Assembly: GCA_036346275.1 (NCBI GenBank)
Contig: CM070725.1
Location: 47,988,104 to 48,052,103, forward strand
DNA length: 64,000 nt
Direction: 5' to 3'
From: Otatea glauca
Taxonomy: Eukaryota; Streptophyta; Magnoliopsida; Poales; Poaceae
Part shown: in pieces, positions 12,717-24,174 of the stretch
Layout: each line of letters starts with the position of its first letter
Numbering within the stretch: position 1 is the first letter of the stretch
Position numbers and translations under genes: made by a program
The notes under the pieces: generated by a model
Told to the model about the DNA's origin: nothing
Databases searched by the model: none
What the model saw: the letters and a program-made list of their open reading frames with translations, nothing else

Positions 12717-13796
12717 CTAGAAGAGCTCCCACTCGAACCTCGGGGACGGCGAGGTGGTGGTCGCCGGCGCCATGGTGGTGGTCACCAGGGCCGAGGACGT
12801 CGACGGCACGGACGACAGCAGGTCGAACGTCTCCCAGCTCGCCGTCGCAGTCTGTGGCGCCGGCAAGGTAGCCGTGGCAGGCGCCGGCGGTTGGAACTGC
12901 CGGCGCTGCTGCTGCGCCGATGGCGGCCGCGGCGGCAGGTGCGGCGGCCGGGCCTTGGGCGCCGCTGACGCGTTCTTGGACTTGGCACGGATGGCGTCCA
13001 GGGTCTCCACGTACTTCTGCACCCGCTTCTCTTGCATTCGCCGCTGCGCCTTCACATCGCCCTCGGCGGCGACGGAGTCCAGCTTGACCAGCTCGTTCAT
13101 CAGAGCCTCGGTGAGCGTGACAACGTCGGCCTCCACGACCTTCCCACCCTTGCTCACGATCGTCTCCAGCGCCGACACCTGCCACGCACCAACCGCCGCG
13201 CCGTCGAAGTCAAGTCAACCGCTCACCGCAAACAAAAAACGAGCACAGAAAGGGCGCCGGCCATGGAAATACGGAACGGACGCGAGCTGAACTGCTAAAG
13301 CTGGTACCTTTGACGCGAGCTTGTCGACGTCGAGGCTGATGCGGGAGATGGACTTGGCGGCGCGCTCGGCCTTGCTGTTGCGGCGCTCCTCGAGGAGGCG
13401 CTTGGCCTGCGCGGTGGGGTCCTCGAGCAGCACCATCTTGGAGCGGTCCTTGACGCCGGCCATGTCCAAGAACGCCTTGGAGTCCCTCTCCTTGTCCTTG
13501 TACACCACCTTCTGGTCGTCCGGATGCAACCCCGTCTTCTCCGACAGCAGCTTCTTCAGCTCGCCGAAGGAGGCCTGGGAGTTGATGTAGATCTCGTGGT
13601 AGACGCCGTTGAACTTGACCTTGACGCGGATGGTGGGCACGGGGGCGCCGTCGGGCGGCGGGTCGGAGTCCGGGCTCCGCTTCTGCACCAGCATGCCGCC
13701 GGGCCGGACCTCCCACACCTCCTCCTTCACCGCCGCCGCCACGGACTCCTTCATCGGGGAGAATGCAGCTGCTTTCTGATCCTTCCCGCGCATCAT
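12717..13796 (-). CDS. BAG-family molecular chaperone regulator (ubiquitin-like + BAG domain)
   Basis: The CDS is complement(join(12717..13178, 13308..13796)), 316 codons plus stop. The 129-bp intron (13179-13307) has a GT donor after SK and a GCAG acceptor before VSALETIVSKGG. Residues about 55-127 form a ubiquitin-like fold (IRVKVKFNGVYHEIYI through KMVLLEDP). Residues about 146-225 are the helical BAG domain, which in this family binds the Hsp70 ATPase domain and stimulates nucleotide exchange. After about residue 235 the protein is a Pro/Ala/Gln-rich tail. The layout matches plant BAG1-4 proteins, which act as cytosolic Hsp70 co-chaperones in stress and development. The start is the first of two adjacent ATGs at 13791-13796. 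A TATA box lies about 300 bp upstream. GC-rich frames on the opposite strand are shadows. Confidence 0.93.
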
Positions 13797-14936
13797 CTTC
13801 TCATCCTACGCTTGTATGTAAACACACACACCCCTCGATCGAGCTCAAAAATATTGCTGCTCAGAGACCACCGGAGGCTAATCTAACTCGCTTAATCTGC
13901 TCTGCTCTCTATGTGCTGCGCCAGAACCGGCAAATGCAGAGACACTGGAACAAACAACTGAACCAAAAATGCGAGTTGAGCTTATTCAGTTGGAGAAATC
14001 AAGAGGAGGAGGAGGGGGAAAGAAGTCGAAGAAGAAAAAGAACGAATTGGTGGTAGGAGAAAAAGACGGTACAACTATGGGACGGGGTAGCGGAATATTT
14101 ATACTGAAAAAACAAAGCAAGCAAGCCAAGCCACCTTCCAATTAAACAACTGCGAGGGCTCTAGTTGTACAATGGCCAGGAACAAAAGAACTCCAATGAC
14201 CTAGACCCCAATGACATCACCAGTGATCCACCAAAAAAATACTAATATTTACGAGTACATTCTGGACTCTGGATGGAGAAGAGAAGACGAGGTATTACGG
14301 TGAGGTTTTAACCTTGCTGTGAGCTCTGATCGATCAACGCACGTACGGCTGCGAAGGCAAATGGCAAGGACGGGACGAGACGGTGAAGCCGCGAACGGTT
14401 GAGGTGGCGCGTCGAGGTGTACTCGATCGATGCGTCCATTCGGGTTGGTGAGTGGGGTGGAGTGGTTTGGTTGGTAGTTGGTTGCGGGGCTGCTTGCTCG
14501 GGACGGCTCGATCTCCTTCCTCCGCGTTGCCGGCCTTCGCCTCCAAGCAAAGCCATGCCGTTTGTTCCGGCCGAGCTCTCGCCACTTCACCCTCTATCCC
14601 TTACGAGTATACAATACTCGTGACGACTAGTATCTATGTACTTCTTTATATTATTAAAAGACAAAACTAAGATAACTTCTACAATAATAGATATTATCTT
14701 AAGACTGTCTTTATAAGATTTTATAATCTTTTAATTATGATATGAAAAAGTATTTATTATATATAATAACTCATGTAATGGTATTTTATGTTGTCTATAT
14801 AATCATCTCTTTACGAAGAAACAGCTATCTCTCTCCTCTCTCATCCATGTCAGTAAAAATTTTACGTGACAAAGCACATAGACAGTTGACATCACACCAT
14901 TGTGTATGCCCTACCTTCTCCTCCTCCTACTACTAC
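13797..14936. other. BAG gene leader and promoter region
   Basis: 13797 to about 14070 is the probable 5' untranslated region. Beyond it, 14250-14620 is GC-rich with short overlapping frames and no motif. 14640-14930 is AT-rich intergenic DNA. No second gene is supported. Confidence 0.5.
14096..14103 (-). promoter_or_regulatory. TATA box of the BAG gene
   Basis: On the minus strand the DNA reads TATAAATA about 300 bp before the ATG. It is followed by a pyrimidine-rich leader (ttctt/ctcctcct) typical of plant 5' untranslated regions. Transcription would start at roughly 14065-14075; this is inferred from spacing only. Confidence 0.65.
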
Positions 14937-15460
14937 TAGGGCTGTGCATACGGTTTGGTAAATACAATTTTTAAAGAAATACGGTAATTAAAATGTGATA
15001 CCAAATATACTAAATAGGACTTCGGTTCGATATCGGTAAATATCATAATATTTAGGTTCGGTATCGATAAATACCATATTTACCAAACTAGCGTGAATTG
15101 TTCTTTTTTACTTGTCATTTGGACATTGATACGGTTTCTAATACACACATTTGACCATTAATCTATCTGATTATATGTTAGTAAAAAAATATTACACATA
15201 TTTGGTCATTACTTTGATAAATCTAGTAATATTATTTTCATGTGAAACTATACTTTATACACAATTGATCATTACTTTATCTAATTATACATGTATTTTT
15301 TTTCTATTTCGGTATTCGGTTTACTCGCGGTTTTTACCGAAAAAACCGTATCCCAAAAATAAAAAATTTGCCATACCATACCGAATACTGTATACCGGTC
15401 GAACCGAGTTGACCAGTTCGGTTAGGTTTTTTCGGTTCGGTAATACCATGCACAACCCTA
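14937..15460. mobile_element. hAT-type MITE
   Basis: The ends are inverted: TAGGGCTGTGCAT at the left and ATGCACAACCCTA at the right. The flanks are actactac (14929-14936) and actaccgc (15461-15468), an 8-bp target duplication with two mismatches, as expected for the hAT superfamily. Both halves carry complementary 'cggttcggtaata'-like wording, so the 524-bp element is partly self-complementary. It has no transposase. Confidence 0.75.
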
Positions 15461-15468
15461 ACTACCGC

Positions 15469-16285
15469 TTGTTTCCTCCTTTCAGATTTCGTTCTGATCA
15501 GCTTTCCTTTTTGCTAGGACAGGAATGGTATGCTTCATGTACACACTATTGCAAAAGCTAGCTGGGGATGAAGCTGCTCATGCTACCTTGGATTGTACGT
15601 ACTGCGAGAAATATGACAGCCAAGTGTCGGTTTCTGAGAGAAGCTAGCCAGCAGGTGAGCTCTACTCATTCGTCAATCATGCATATATCTTGGAACAACT
15701 TCATTGGTTCAATCATGTGCTGTTCCTGTTACGATGGAAGTAGTTCCCGTAGACTTCAGCTTAGTTTGTTCCGTTCCAGGCTATAATGCAGGGTGTACAT
15801 GTGCCATGCGAGGCTAACGAGAATTGGGAATGTATGGTCCTGAAACATTAGGGACTAGGGAGTATATTCTGCTGCTGCATCATTCGTTCGTCGGCATACA
15901 TATATAAAGCACTCGGCACTCGTACATGTGGCAACTTTCAGATCAAGCTTCATGCACTATATGTAATTATATATGTATCAACTGCTTGCTCATCAAAGGT
16001 AACAAAACATATGCAGTATCCAAGAAATTAAAGGGGACCCGCCATTGTTTCTCTCTCCTTGCTAGCTTGCCCCCACACGGGAATATGTTGGGGACGAACT
16101 GGGCTGCACCAAACAGGACATTTCGCAGCAATGTTGGATGAACAAAATAAGATGCGCACAAGCAGACATCGCAGGACTGTAACAATAACAAGTTGCCGAG
16201 TCCTACAATTCAGAAATTGCCTTTTTACTGTTGTTACGCCACCTGTGTGAAGCCAACGAATTCTCCAGATAGATGTTAATTACTG
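15469..16285. other. Intergenic DNA between MITE and CACTA element
   Basis: Only short unsupported frames are present. No domain, RNA gene or clear repeat was recognised. Confidence 0.5.
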
Positions 16286-16591
16286 TTTTACTACTACAGA
16301 AAAGCTCATCACAGACGGTTTAGAATCCTCATCACTGACGGTTTTGTGAACCGTCTGCAAACATGTGTCAGTGATGAGAAGACATATCACAGACGGTTTC
16401 CGAACCATCAGTAAAAATAATGTCAGAGATGGGTCTATCTACGAACCGTCTGTGATAATCTTTTCTCTTAGACGGTTTTAAGATAGAACCGTCTCTAATG
16501 ATAAGTAATCACAGACAGTTTTTAATTAGAACCGTCTGTGATATGATTATCACAGACGGTTTTAAAATAGAACCGTCTGTGAAATGGTTTT

Positions 16592-17009
16592 TCCTTCTAA
16601 CTCTCTTGGCAGAACTTCCATGATTAGTATCTGATGTTCGAAATTTTATTCACTTTAGATATTTATGCATTGACATTTTACAAGACACAACCAATAATAG
16701 ATTTTGCAATTCAATATCAAAACATCCTAGATGCATTGAGGCAACGACATGCGATGAGAAAAATCTCGTGGTACTCTAGATGCAATTGCGTCACGCAATT
16801 GCATTTAGAGTGACGAATTGCCTCTAGAGTACCACAGAGATTTTCTCATCGACAATGTGTTGCCTCAATGCATCTAGGATGTTTTGATATTGAATTGCAA
16901 AATCTATTATTGGTTGTGTCTTGTAAAATGTCAATGCATAAATATCTAAGGTGAATAAAATTTCAACATCGATACTAATCATGGAAGTTCGCCAAGAGAG
17001 TTAGAAGGA
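16592..17009. repeat. Long inverted repeat (hairpin) inside CACTA element 2
   Basis: The left arm starts tccttctaactctcttggc and the right arm ends with its complement gccaagagagttagaagga. The two arms, each close to 200 bp, pair almost throughout (for example 'caatgcatctaggatgtttt' on the right against its complement on the left). The centre holds a second, nested palindrome around gcaattgcgtcacgcaattgc. Transcription would give a near-perfect fold-back RNA of about 190-200 base pairs. Confidence 0.93.
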
Positions 17010-17150
17010 AACATTATTTCATAAGTTAAGGCCAGAAGACCTTACCACAAATATGATACCACAAATATGTTAACAAAATATTTCATAGTTCAGGTAACAA
17101 TACATTAATTAACAAAATATGATATATACCACAAATATATCAATAAGTGT

Positions 17151-17661
17151 TCAGCTAGAAACCATATTATTTCGTAATTCAAACAAGAAAACCTTATAGT
17201 TTTTCATGTCTTCCATCATATGTGCCATAGCTTCCGCAATAGAGGCTTCTCGGTTCTCTTTGAAGTTCCATAACTCCAGTACAATGCCGATTTGCTTGAC
17301 ACCAATAACCGATTGATCTTCAATCATATCTCTCAATCCCTACAAATTAAAAGCGATTATGTTGTTGTGAGAAGGACAGTAACCACATTGAATTCAGTAC
17401 TAGAAATCTTCATATTACCTCTATAAACTTAGCTTTAGCTTCTTCCAGCTCTGTATTCGCTCTACGTTCTTTACTGATGAGTGTCGTGTTAAGGGATTTG
17501 ATATCTTGCAAGCGAACATCCATGTCTTTCAGTTCTTGTTTGATCTCACAAATCTTTTCTGTTATCTCGGATTTCCCCTTCAGTTGTTCGATCTCCACTT
17601 TGAGTTTTTGTTTAGTTTCTAACAGCTTTTCCATGTCTTTAATTACCATAAATATATTATA
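17151..17661 (-). pseudogene. Captured fragment of an IDN2/FDM (XH-domain) RNA-directed DNA methylation factor
   Basis: Two exon pieces join in frame. The first (about 17661-17419) encodes a coiled coil containing KLKVEIEQLKGK, SLNTTLISKERRAN and ELEEAKAKFIE. A 79-bp intron (17340-17418) has a GT donor after GAG and a TTGTAG acceptor. The second (17339-17151) starts GLRDMIEDQSVIGVKQIG, the opening of the XH domain, and then diverges and stops. This order, coiled coil then GLRDM...IGVK, is characteristic of plant FDM/IDN2 proteins, which bind double-stranded RNA intermediates with SGS3-like partners and help guide DNA methylation. The XS domain, zinc finger and most of the XH domain are absent, so it cannot encode a working protein. 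The retained intron shows capture at DNA level. Confidence 0.8.
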
Positions 17662-18716
17662 ATGAATTAGGTGTTTACTTCAGTACAAGGATGCAAGATA
17701 GAGATGTACACGTACATAAGTTTCAAACATATTATCACCTAGTATAGGCACAAAAGAGGCATTGAACATTGAATACATAGTAGCTCCAAAACATCAATCC
17801 TTGTGTGATATAACAAGTTTAATGTTGAATTCTAGATTATATGAATTTTATGTTCTTATATATATAACTTAGGTCTAGCTAGCAAACTAATGAGGCATTA
17901 AAGCTTGCTAAGCTATATATATGACTTGCTAAGAATTTTATATTTGACCTCTCATGAATCCTATATATCCAGTTTTGTTCAACCATCATGAATCGCCTAT
18001 ATACAGCCTAGCTCATTCCTTCTAAACATTATTCACAAACATCATTAATTCTCAAACTCAAAATGGTTTCCCTAGTCAAGCATATCGGTTTCCCTAGTCA
18101 AGCATTTTAGCTACAATTCTTTAGTACGTACAGCCTCATTCTTTCTAAACATCATTCACAAAGATTATTCACAAACATCTTCACAAACATCATTCACAAA
18201 TATCATTTACAAACACAATAACCTAGTCAAGCATATCGGTTTTATACGTACAACTCACCGACGAAGATGAGGAGGAGGTGCGCGCTCGCGGACGAGGAGG
18301 TAGCCGATGGGGAGGAGGAGGTGCTCACGAAAGTCGTCGGGGAGGAGGTCGCCGAGAAGGAGGATTGCCGGGGGCTAGGGTTTGCAGGAGACGAAACGCA
18401 TGGATCTGGCGCTACAATTTCTATTGGTATGGCTATATAGAGGTCTCAGGTCATATCACAGACGGTTCCTAGTTAGAACCGTCTATGATATTACCTTATC
18501 GCTGCAGTTCCTAGTTAAAATAAATGCGTGATATGATCCTGACGATTTTTAACTAGAACCTTTGTGATATGACTGACGGTTCATAAATAGAACCGTCTGT
18601 GATTAAATCACTAACGGTTACACTAGAGAACCGTCTGTGATATTTGTCATAACAGATGGTTTTTTGAAATCGTCTGTGAAGAGGAGTCTAATATAAACCT
18701 TTCTGTAGTAGTGTTT

Positions 18717-20688
18717 GTACTTAGGGCACATACAATGTTACCTTTTTGTCATCTATATATTTTACCACGTAAGATTATTACTGGCATGGGCAGAGAGGAG
18801 GAGGAGGATACCTACACACTTTTTCTATAATATACTTAAAAGATGTAGGATCTCGCAGAGATAACTTTAAGATATCACATATTGTAAAAATTGTGAATAA
18901 TTTTTTCTTTTGACGACACATATAGTCATACATACGACTGTTAGCCGTAGGAGCGTAAAAGTCGCGCATGTTTTTCACACGAATAATCCTCGCGTCAAAG
19001 AAAGCAGAAGGCCAGCGAGAGAGCGTGGGGGCATCCGTACCGTCCGACGTTGGAGCCCGATCGACGGGCGCGCGCTGGCAAAACACGGCGCAGCCAAGTC
19101 ACAAGTAGGCACTCCCGGCCGACAGGTGGGACCAGAATTGCTATCGACGCGGGCCCACCTGTCACTGAGAGTACTCTCATCCTCCTCTGCTCCTCAGTTC
19201 TTAGAGAACAAAACAAGGGATGGCACCGACAGCGGGCGCACGTGGAGGGTGGAGGGCCGTCCACTTCGGCACGTCACAGGATGCTTCGCTCGACAGCTTC
19301 CTGATCGGAAAAGGACAAGCGGGCCCCACGCACCCCGGCGACGCGGCACCCGCCGGCCGGCCGCCGGTTACATGCCACGGCGGCGTCGCAACCGCATGGC
19401 CACGAACTGACGCGCGCCGCGGTTAACTTTTTTGGATGTACCAAACATGCGTACGTTGATTGCATAGGTACCTCCAGTTCACTGCCTGGCCTGTAGCTAG
19501 TTCTGTCTTTTGGTCTGTGTATTTTATTTTAATTTTAGAGAAATTTTATGTTGTATTATACTAGTAATGTATAGTAAACAGTATAAATTATATATACTCA
19601 TTGATTTGTTGAGAATATTTCTATTACTTTACCACTAAAGAAAGTATATATAAATACTAGCTAATATGATCTATTAGATTAAAAAATTAACTGTTTATAT
19701 TTAATTTAGTGTACCGTAAAAGTGTGGGTTATACACCAGTTGTACATACATACGTGCAGCTTGTTTCGGAAATACTAGACAAAGATGAGGTGCCAGTTTC
19801 TGAGGTACAACCGTACAAGTCGGACCTGCTACTACAATGTTTCGCATTCGTCAGTCATCGGTGTCACGATACCGATGCACTGCAGCAAAATAACCCGCGT
19901 ATTTACAAGCAGTCTGCAGGACGGCAAATCATTGATGCTACAGGTTACAGGCAATTTTTCCTTTTTACTCTGTGACTGGTATAATTTCAATGTATTATAC
20001 CACTCCTACTCTGGAAGAACTGTGTTTGCCAGATTAGATAACTTAGTGACCCATACAATTCTACTATCGCATGGTTCCACCCAAAAAAAGTTCTGTTCTT
20101 GAGATTTTCGGGTGATGATTGTAGTTACCGGATTCGACGAAAAATGGAGATGGGATGAAGGTTCTTTGCAGCGTATAGTGTGCCACTCTCCTGGCTTTAG
20201 TTTGCCTTTTGAGATACCCTCATTATTCGAAATCGCACTTTTATTATTGCTTTTCGAGCGTATTATGGATGGTCTGATACTCTGATCAAGATTTTTATTA
20301 TTGTGCCAAATCCTCGTGAGATTTTTTTTGGGTTCATGCATGGCTGATAGATAAAAAGCTAACAATACCTACCTAATCAAGTTGCTGTCCTACTGGATAC
20401 TTTGTGAATTATCAATTAGGCCCTCGTGTTGCATGATGCGGATGGAGTGGCCAGCGCACATGGGGAATTTCTTTGCAGAAAAGATGAGGAGACCTGAATT
20501 CAGGCCGTCCGAAAGTAGCATTGGAATCAAATGTAAAGAACATGCCAAGAGATCCTTGTTCAGAGATATGATTCAGTTTTGTAGAGACATGCTTATTCAG
20601 AAAAAAGGAATCGACCTATTGGATAATTTCCTGAAGGGCGCAACCTAAGCTTACGTGATATGTTTTGAGCATAGCAAGCTGAAGTGTC
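18717..20688. other. Intergenic DNA, no gene recognised
   Basis: 18990-19430 is GC-rich with short overlapping frames on both strands and resembles promoter or leader DNA without a following gene. 19500-20690 is AT-rich. The plus-strand frame 20382-20648 shows no family motif. Confidence 0.45.
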
Positions 20689-20696
20689 CATCAGAC

Positions 20697-21765
20697 CAGG
20701 GTTCACAATATTGAATTATCGGTTTTCGAATATTTTTTTATTTTCGATTATCGGTAAAAACTAGTCGAAAATCAGTAGAAATTGAAAAAGTTCAAAGTCA
20801 AAATTTTTGAACTCAGCCGTCAAACAATCGGCGAAAAAAACGGACCGATTTTTTTTAAAATTTTCGGCACACACAAGTAATTTTTTTAAAAAAGATCAAT
20901 AAAAATTGGGAAACATTGAATAAATATGAATAAATCCCAATTAATTTATAAAACATCCTAGAGAAATTTCAAAAAAATCTTAATTCATTTGATGCTTCTG
21001 GAAAATAAAAAACAACAATTAATGAAAAGGAATAGATACACTGTCAGATTTTCATAATAATTTACAAGCTTGATCATGCTCTGAAATTTTAATAGAATCA
21101 TAATTAGTTCCCAAGGATCATGTATTAATTTTTTTAGAAATATTATACTTTAGTTACTACACCTATAAAATCAAAAACAAAAAGAGCATATACAAAGGCA
21201 GTAGCACTGTCAGAATTTTCAAAAATACACAAGTCTGATCAATATTTGATAATTTTAAAAATAATCATTATCATTACCTTAGGACCTCACAAAAAAATGT
21301 TCAGAAATATTAGACTTCATTTAGTGCCCCTAGAAAATCAAATACATAAGAGCATATATTTTGACAGTAGCATTGTCAGAATTTTTAAGAAAAATACACA
21401 GGTCCGATAATAATTTGAAAATTTTACAGCATTGTTAGCATTGCCTCAAGATCTCATACAAAAATTTGTAACACTTTTTCATAATTTTTTGTTTTCAAAT
21501 TTTCCAATTTTTTGAATTGAATTTTAAGAGAGATGCTTCAATGCTTTTCTTTTTAACAGTTGCACAACTATTAAAGGATGAATGAATAGTAGATGGTGAT
21601 TACTTACCTCTTCGTTTGTTTCAAGATTTGTGCAACTTGTATTGAGAGAGAAAGCATTGAAGCACTGCTTGAATTTGAATTCCACTGGTTTACTGAGTGG
21701 TTTCAAAGATCGAACCGAGGTGAGTCGAGAAAATCGCTCAATTATCGATGATATTGTGAACCCTG
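20697..21765. mobile_element. Non-autonomous hAT element
   Basis: The terminal inverted repeats are CAGGGTTCACAATAT and ATATTGTGAACCCTG. The element is flanked by a perfect 8-bp target duplication CATCAGAC (20689-20696 and 21766-21773), the hAT signature. The interior (1,069 bp) is AT-rich, with several copies of a 'gtcagaatttt' / 'gtcagattttc' block at 21045-21385. There is no transposase frame. A fold-back segment at 21531-21666 recurs at 53144-53277. Confidence 0.92.
21531..21666. repeat. Stem-loop segment within the hAT element
   Basis: The left side 'tgcttcaatgcttttctttt ... gttgcacaa' pairs with the right side 'ttgtgcaactt ... aaagcattgaagca', leaving a central loop near 'tagatggtgattact'. 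A diverged copy with the same fold lies at 53144-53277. Confidence 0.7.
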
Positions 21766-21773
21766 CATCAGAC

Positions 21774-22585
21774 CTCACCTGATATATTTCAATACAAAGG
21801 GTCAAAATGTCCAATACACTCATAAGTCATAACAGAGATCGTCAGAATCGTGATCCTAAATCAGATAGGAGATTCTTCAGAAGGATTGCAAATCATAAGA
21901 TCAATATAGAATCTAAGATCCTACTTGATTCTACTAAAAAAATAATTTTAAGATCTACCTTGTATTTTAACACACCTACATTTATAAAACTATACTTTTA
22001 AAACTTTTGTTTAAAAAAAATTAGTGCAAAGGAAAGATCATTTGCTATTTATGCAAATTATAATGGATATGAAGACATAATAATTAAAATTTTGTAAGTA
22101 AAGACATATGCAAGTAGTTATTTATAATAAATCGGTAGAATCGTGTAGGATCAATGGAAAGTTTTCATCACGGTCCTACTTTTTTTGGGTAGAATCATAA
22201 TAATATTAAGGTTATATCAAATTAAGGCTCTACTATAGGATCAGATCGGTCCAATCAATCTAGGGCACGAAAAGGTAGGGTCGTATGATATTAAAATCGA
22301 GATTACGACGACCTTGGTCATAACTCAACGACATTTCTCTGCACATGTAACATAGTGCTGGAGCACATAGTTACGGTAGTTTAGGTCATAGGCTAAGCTC
22401 CTTGGATACTTTGCTCCTCGTATGTATTTTCGATGTGCGACACAATGAGCTGCCTACATGCAGGTGATGCGAGTACGTGACTGGAGGGAAATGCTTGCTG
22501 TGTACTGTTCAAGCAGCCAACTTCAAAAATAGCTTTTCTAAAAAAAAACTAATTTTTGACTTTCTAGTTGAAAAGCATATGCAGC
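21774..22585. other. AT-rich intergenic DNA
   Basis: There are only short frames without motifs. The stretch near 22300-22480 looks like ordinary low-copy intergenic DNA. Confidence 0.45.
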
Positions 22586-23309
22586 TGTTGGAAATCGATA
22601 GCCTCGGTACACGAAAGCACCCCTCGAACTCGTGGCTGCGTCCCACGGGTTCGAGGGCGTGCCTCCGGGCTCGAGCTCGGACTCAAACGAGCTAGAGCTC
22701 GAACTCGGGCAGAAGGTCGGGGACCACGGCCCCGACCAAGCGAACTCGGGTCACATCCTCAGAGTGGCGCCGCCATCGCCACCGCGCTCCAGGCCCGAGT
22801 TCGGGACCGCGGCTTTAGTACTCTTCGGGCCGTCCCGTTTCACTGTAACGGTCCGATTTAAAGACAAAGAAACCCTCCCATATGTGGGAATCAGAACCAA
22901 ACCTATCTCTGAGTGGGAACTAGGGTCAATAATGCTCAACTGCTCTCGTCAGCTCTCAACTGCTTCGGTCTGCTCTCAACGACTCCCGTCAGATCACCAC
23001 GACTACCTGACACCGACCTCAGGACCAAGCGGCAAGAGGACCGAGAGAGCTCGGAGGGAGACCTTCAAGAAGATAAAGGCGTTAGAGCAGAAAGAAGGAG
23101 GGCTCCCATTGTACTCAGACACAAAAAAAGGGTTGCATTCATTTTCGCCCCTGGGTAAGACCTGAGTAGAGCTGTTACCCGAACTCATTGCTTCTTCCCC
23201 GACATACACCCCGCGACGCACACCTTTCCCGAACGAGCACGACCTTGGGCCTCGCCCTCATACGATCTTCCCTATCCCCACTCGCAGTCGACGGTCCCGA
23301 TCGTCGACA
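22586..23309. mobile_element. Possible solo LTR, GC-rich
   Basis: This 724-bp GC-rich island interrupts AT-rich DNA and can be bounded by TGTTGG and GTCGACA, typical LTR ends. The plus frame 22632-23165 (177 aa) is rich in Ser, Arg and Gly with no domain and overlaps frames on other strands, so it is not called a gene. No convincing 5-bp target duplication was found (gcagc versus atagc), so this is a weak call. Confidence 0.3.
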
Positions 23310-23952
23310 ATAGCTTTTTATAAGAAATCGTTTGGCAAATAGCTAATTTCTATTAGCAATAAATTGCAAAAATAGGTCTAGCTCAACTTTCAGTTTTTGA
23401 CTTTTGCTAATTATATATAGCTTCTAGTATTTACCAAAAACCGTTTAAAAGTTGAGCTGTTTGCAAGAGTTTACTGGTTTTTTAGAAGCTGAAAGTTTGC
23501 TTAAATCACCCTAAACAGGGCCTAAAATCGGGCGAGGAAAACCCCCATTCCACTCGTGCGAACTACAACATCCTCTTGGCCACCCAGCGCTATAGGCTTT
23601 CTTACCAAATCGTCTGCCTACGAAATGGCAGCACGTATGGATAATAAGGCCACCCGCATATGGGCTTTCCTACCAAACTGTCTATCTAAGGTGGGTACAA
23701 TAAGATCACTTTAACTTACTATTAGTATGTACACATCAGCTTTGTTCTATGTAGAAGGATGAGAAAAGAGAAGAGAGAAGAGAACCACTCTTATTTAGCA
23801 GCTAGCATTGTATGGGAAACAACGTGCTATAGCCAGCAAAAAACCTGTGTTGGAGCCGGCGCAAACAACTGTTTATGCGTTTTGCTAATATTCACAAAGA
23901 TGAAATTTGTGTTGAATGCCCAAATTAAATACTTTAGTGTTTCTATAGAGAT

Positions 23953-24174
23953 TGTTGAGATATAGATATAATTTGAGTCCTAGTTGCCTAAATATAGTTG
24001 GACTTTATCTCTATGTAGGTGAATTCGAATCTATTTTTTTGTTGCTTTCTACTATGTATCAGCACCCCTTTGTACAAAAGAATCAATCTAATAAAAAAAG
24101 AATAATTTTACCTCTCTACGTTGTGTGTGCTTCCTGTTTGTACTTACTGTTCTTTTGGTGTATCGTGGTTGACA
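23953..24174 (+). repeat. Copia-type LTR, first copy
   Basis: It starts TGTTGAGATATAG and ends TGGTTGACA. It matches 33068-33290 along its whole length ('tgagtcctagttgcc', 'gaattcgaatctat', 'cctttgtacaaaagaat', 'ttgtgtgtgc'). The two copies lie in the same orientation about 9.1 kb apart and may be the 5' and 3' LTRs of one Copia element, later broken by insertions. No primer-binding site is visible after this copy and no matching target duplication was found. Confidence 0.65.

Larger units (their letters stand above)
16289..18713. mobile_element. Non-autonomous CACTA transposon 2 with captured IDN2/FDM-like gene fragment
   Basis: The ends are TACTACTACAGAAAAG (first base mutated from C) and CTTTCTGTAGTAGTG, flanked by the 3-bp duplication TTT (16286-16288 and 18714-18716). 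Subterminal arrays of TCACAGACGGTT and its complement fill 16305-16580 and about 18450-18680, as in element 1. Inside lie a 418-bp inverted repeat (16592-17009), a captured spliced gene fragment on the minus strand (17151-17661) and a GC-rich leader-like block near the right end (18255-18400) similar in layout to element 1. There is no transposase. Size is 2,425 bp. Confidence 0.92.

Noticed and set aside
12553..13290. Overlapping frames of 122-210 aa on both strands over the BAG gene
   Set aside because: They are GC-rich shadows of the BAG exons; the BAG reading frame has domains and correct splice sites, the others do not.
13210..13716. 168-aa minus-strand frame overlapping BAG exon 1
   Set aside because: Arg/Pro/Gly-rich alternative frame of the same exon with no motif.
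18910..19465. 166-aa and overlapping frames in GC-rich DNA
   Set aside because: Open on several frames of both strands because of GC bias; no motif or splice support.
22632..23165. 177-aa plus-strand frame in a GC-rich island
   Set aside because: Low-complexity composition, no domain, overlapping frames elsewhere; more likely LTR DNA.
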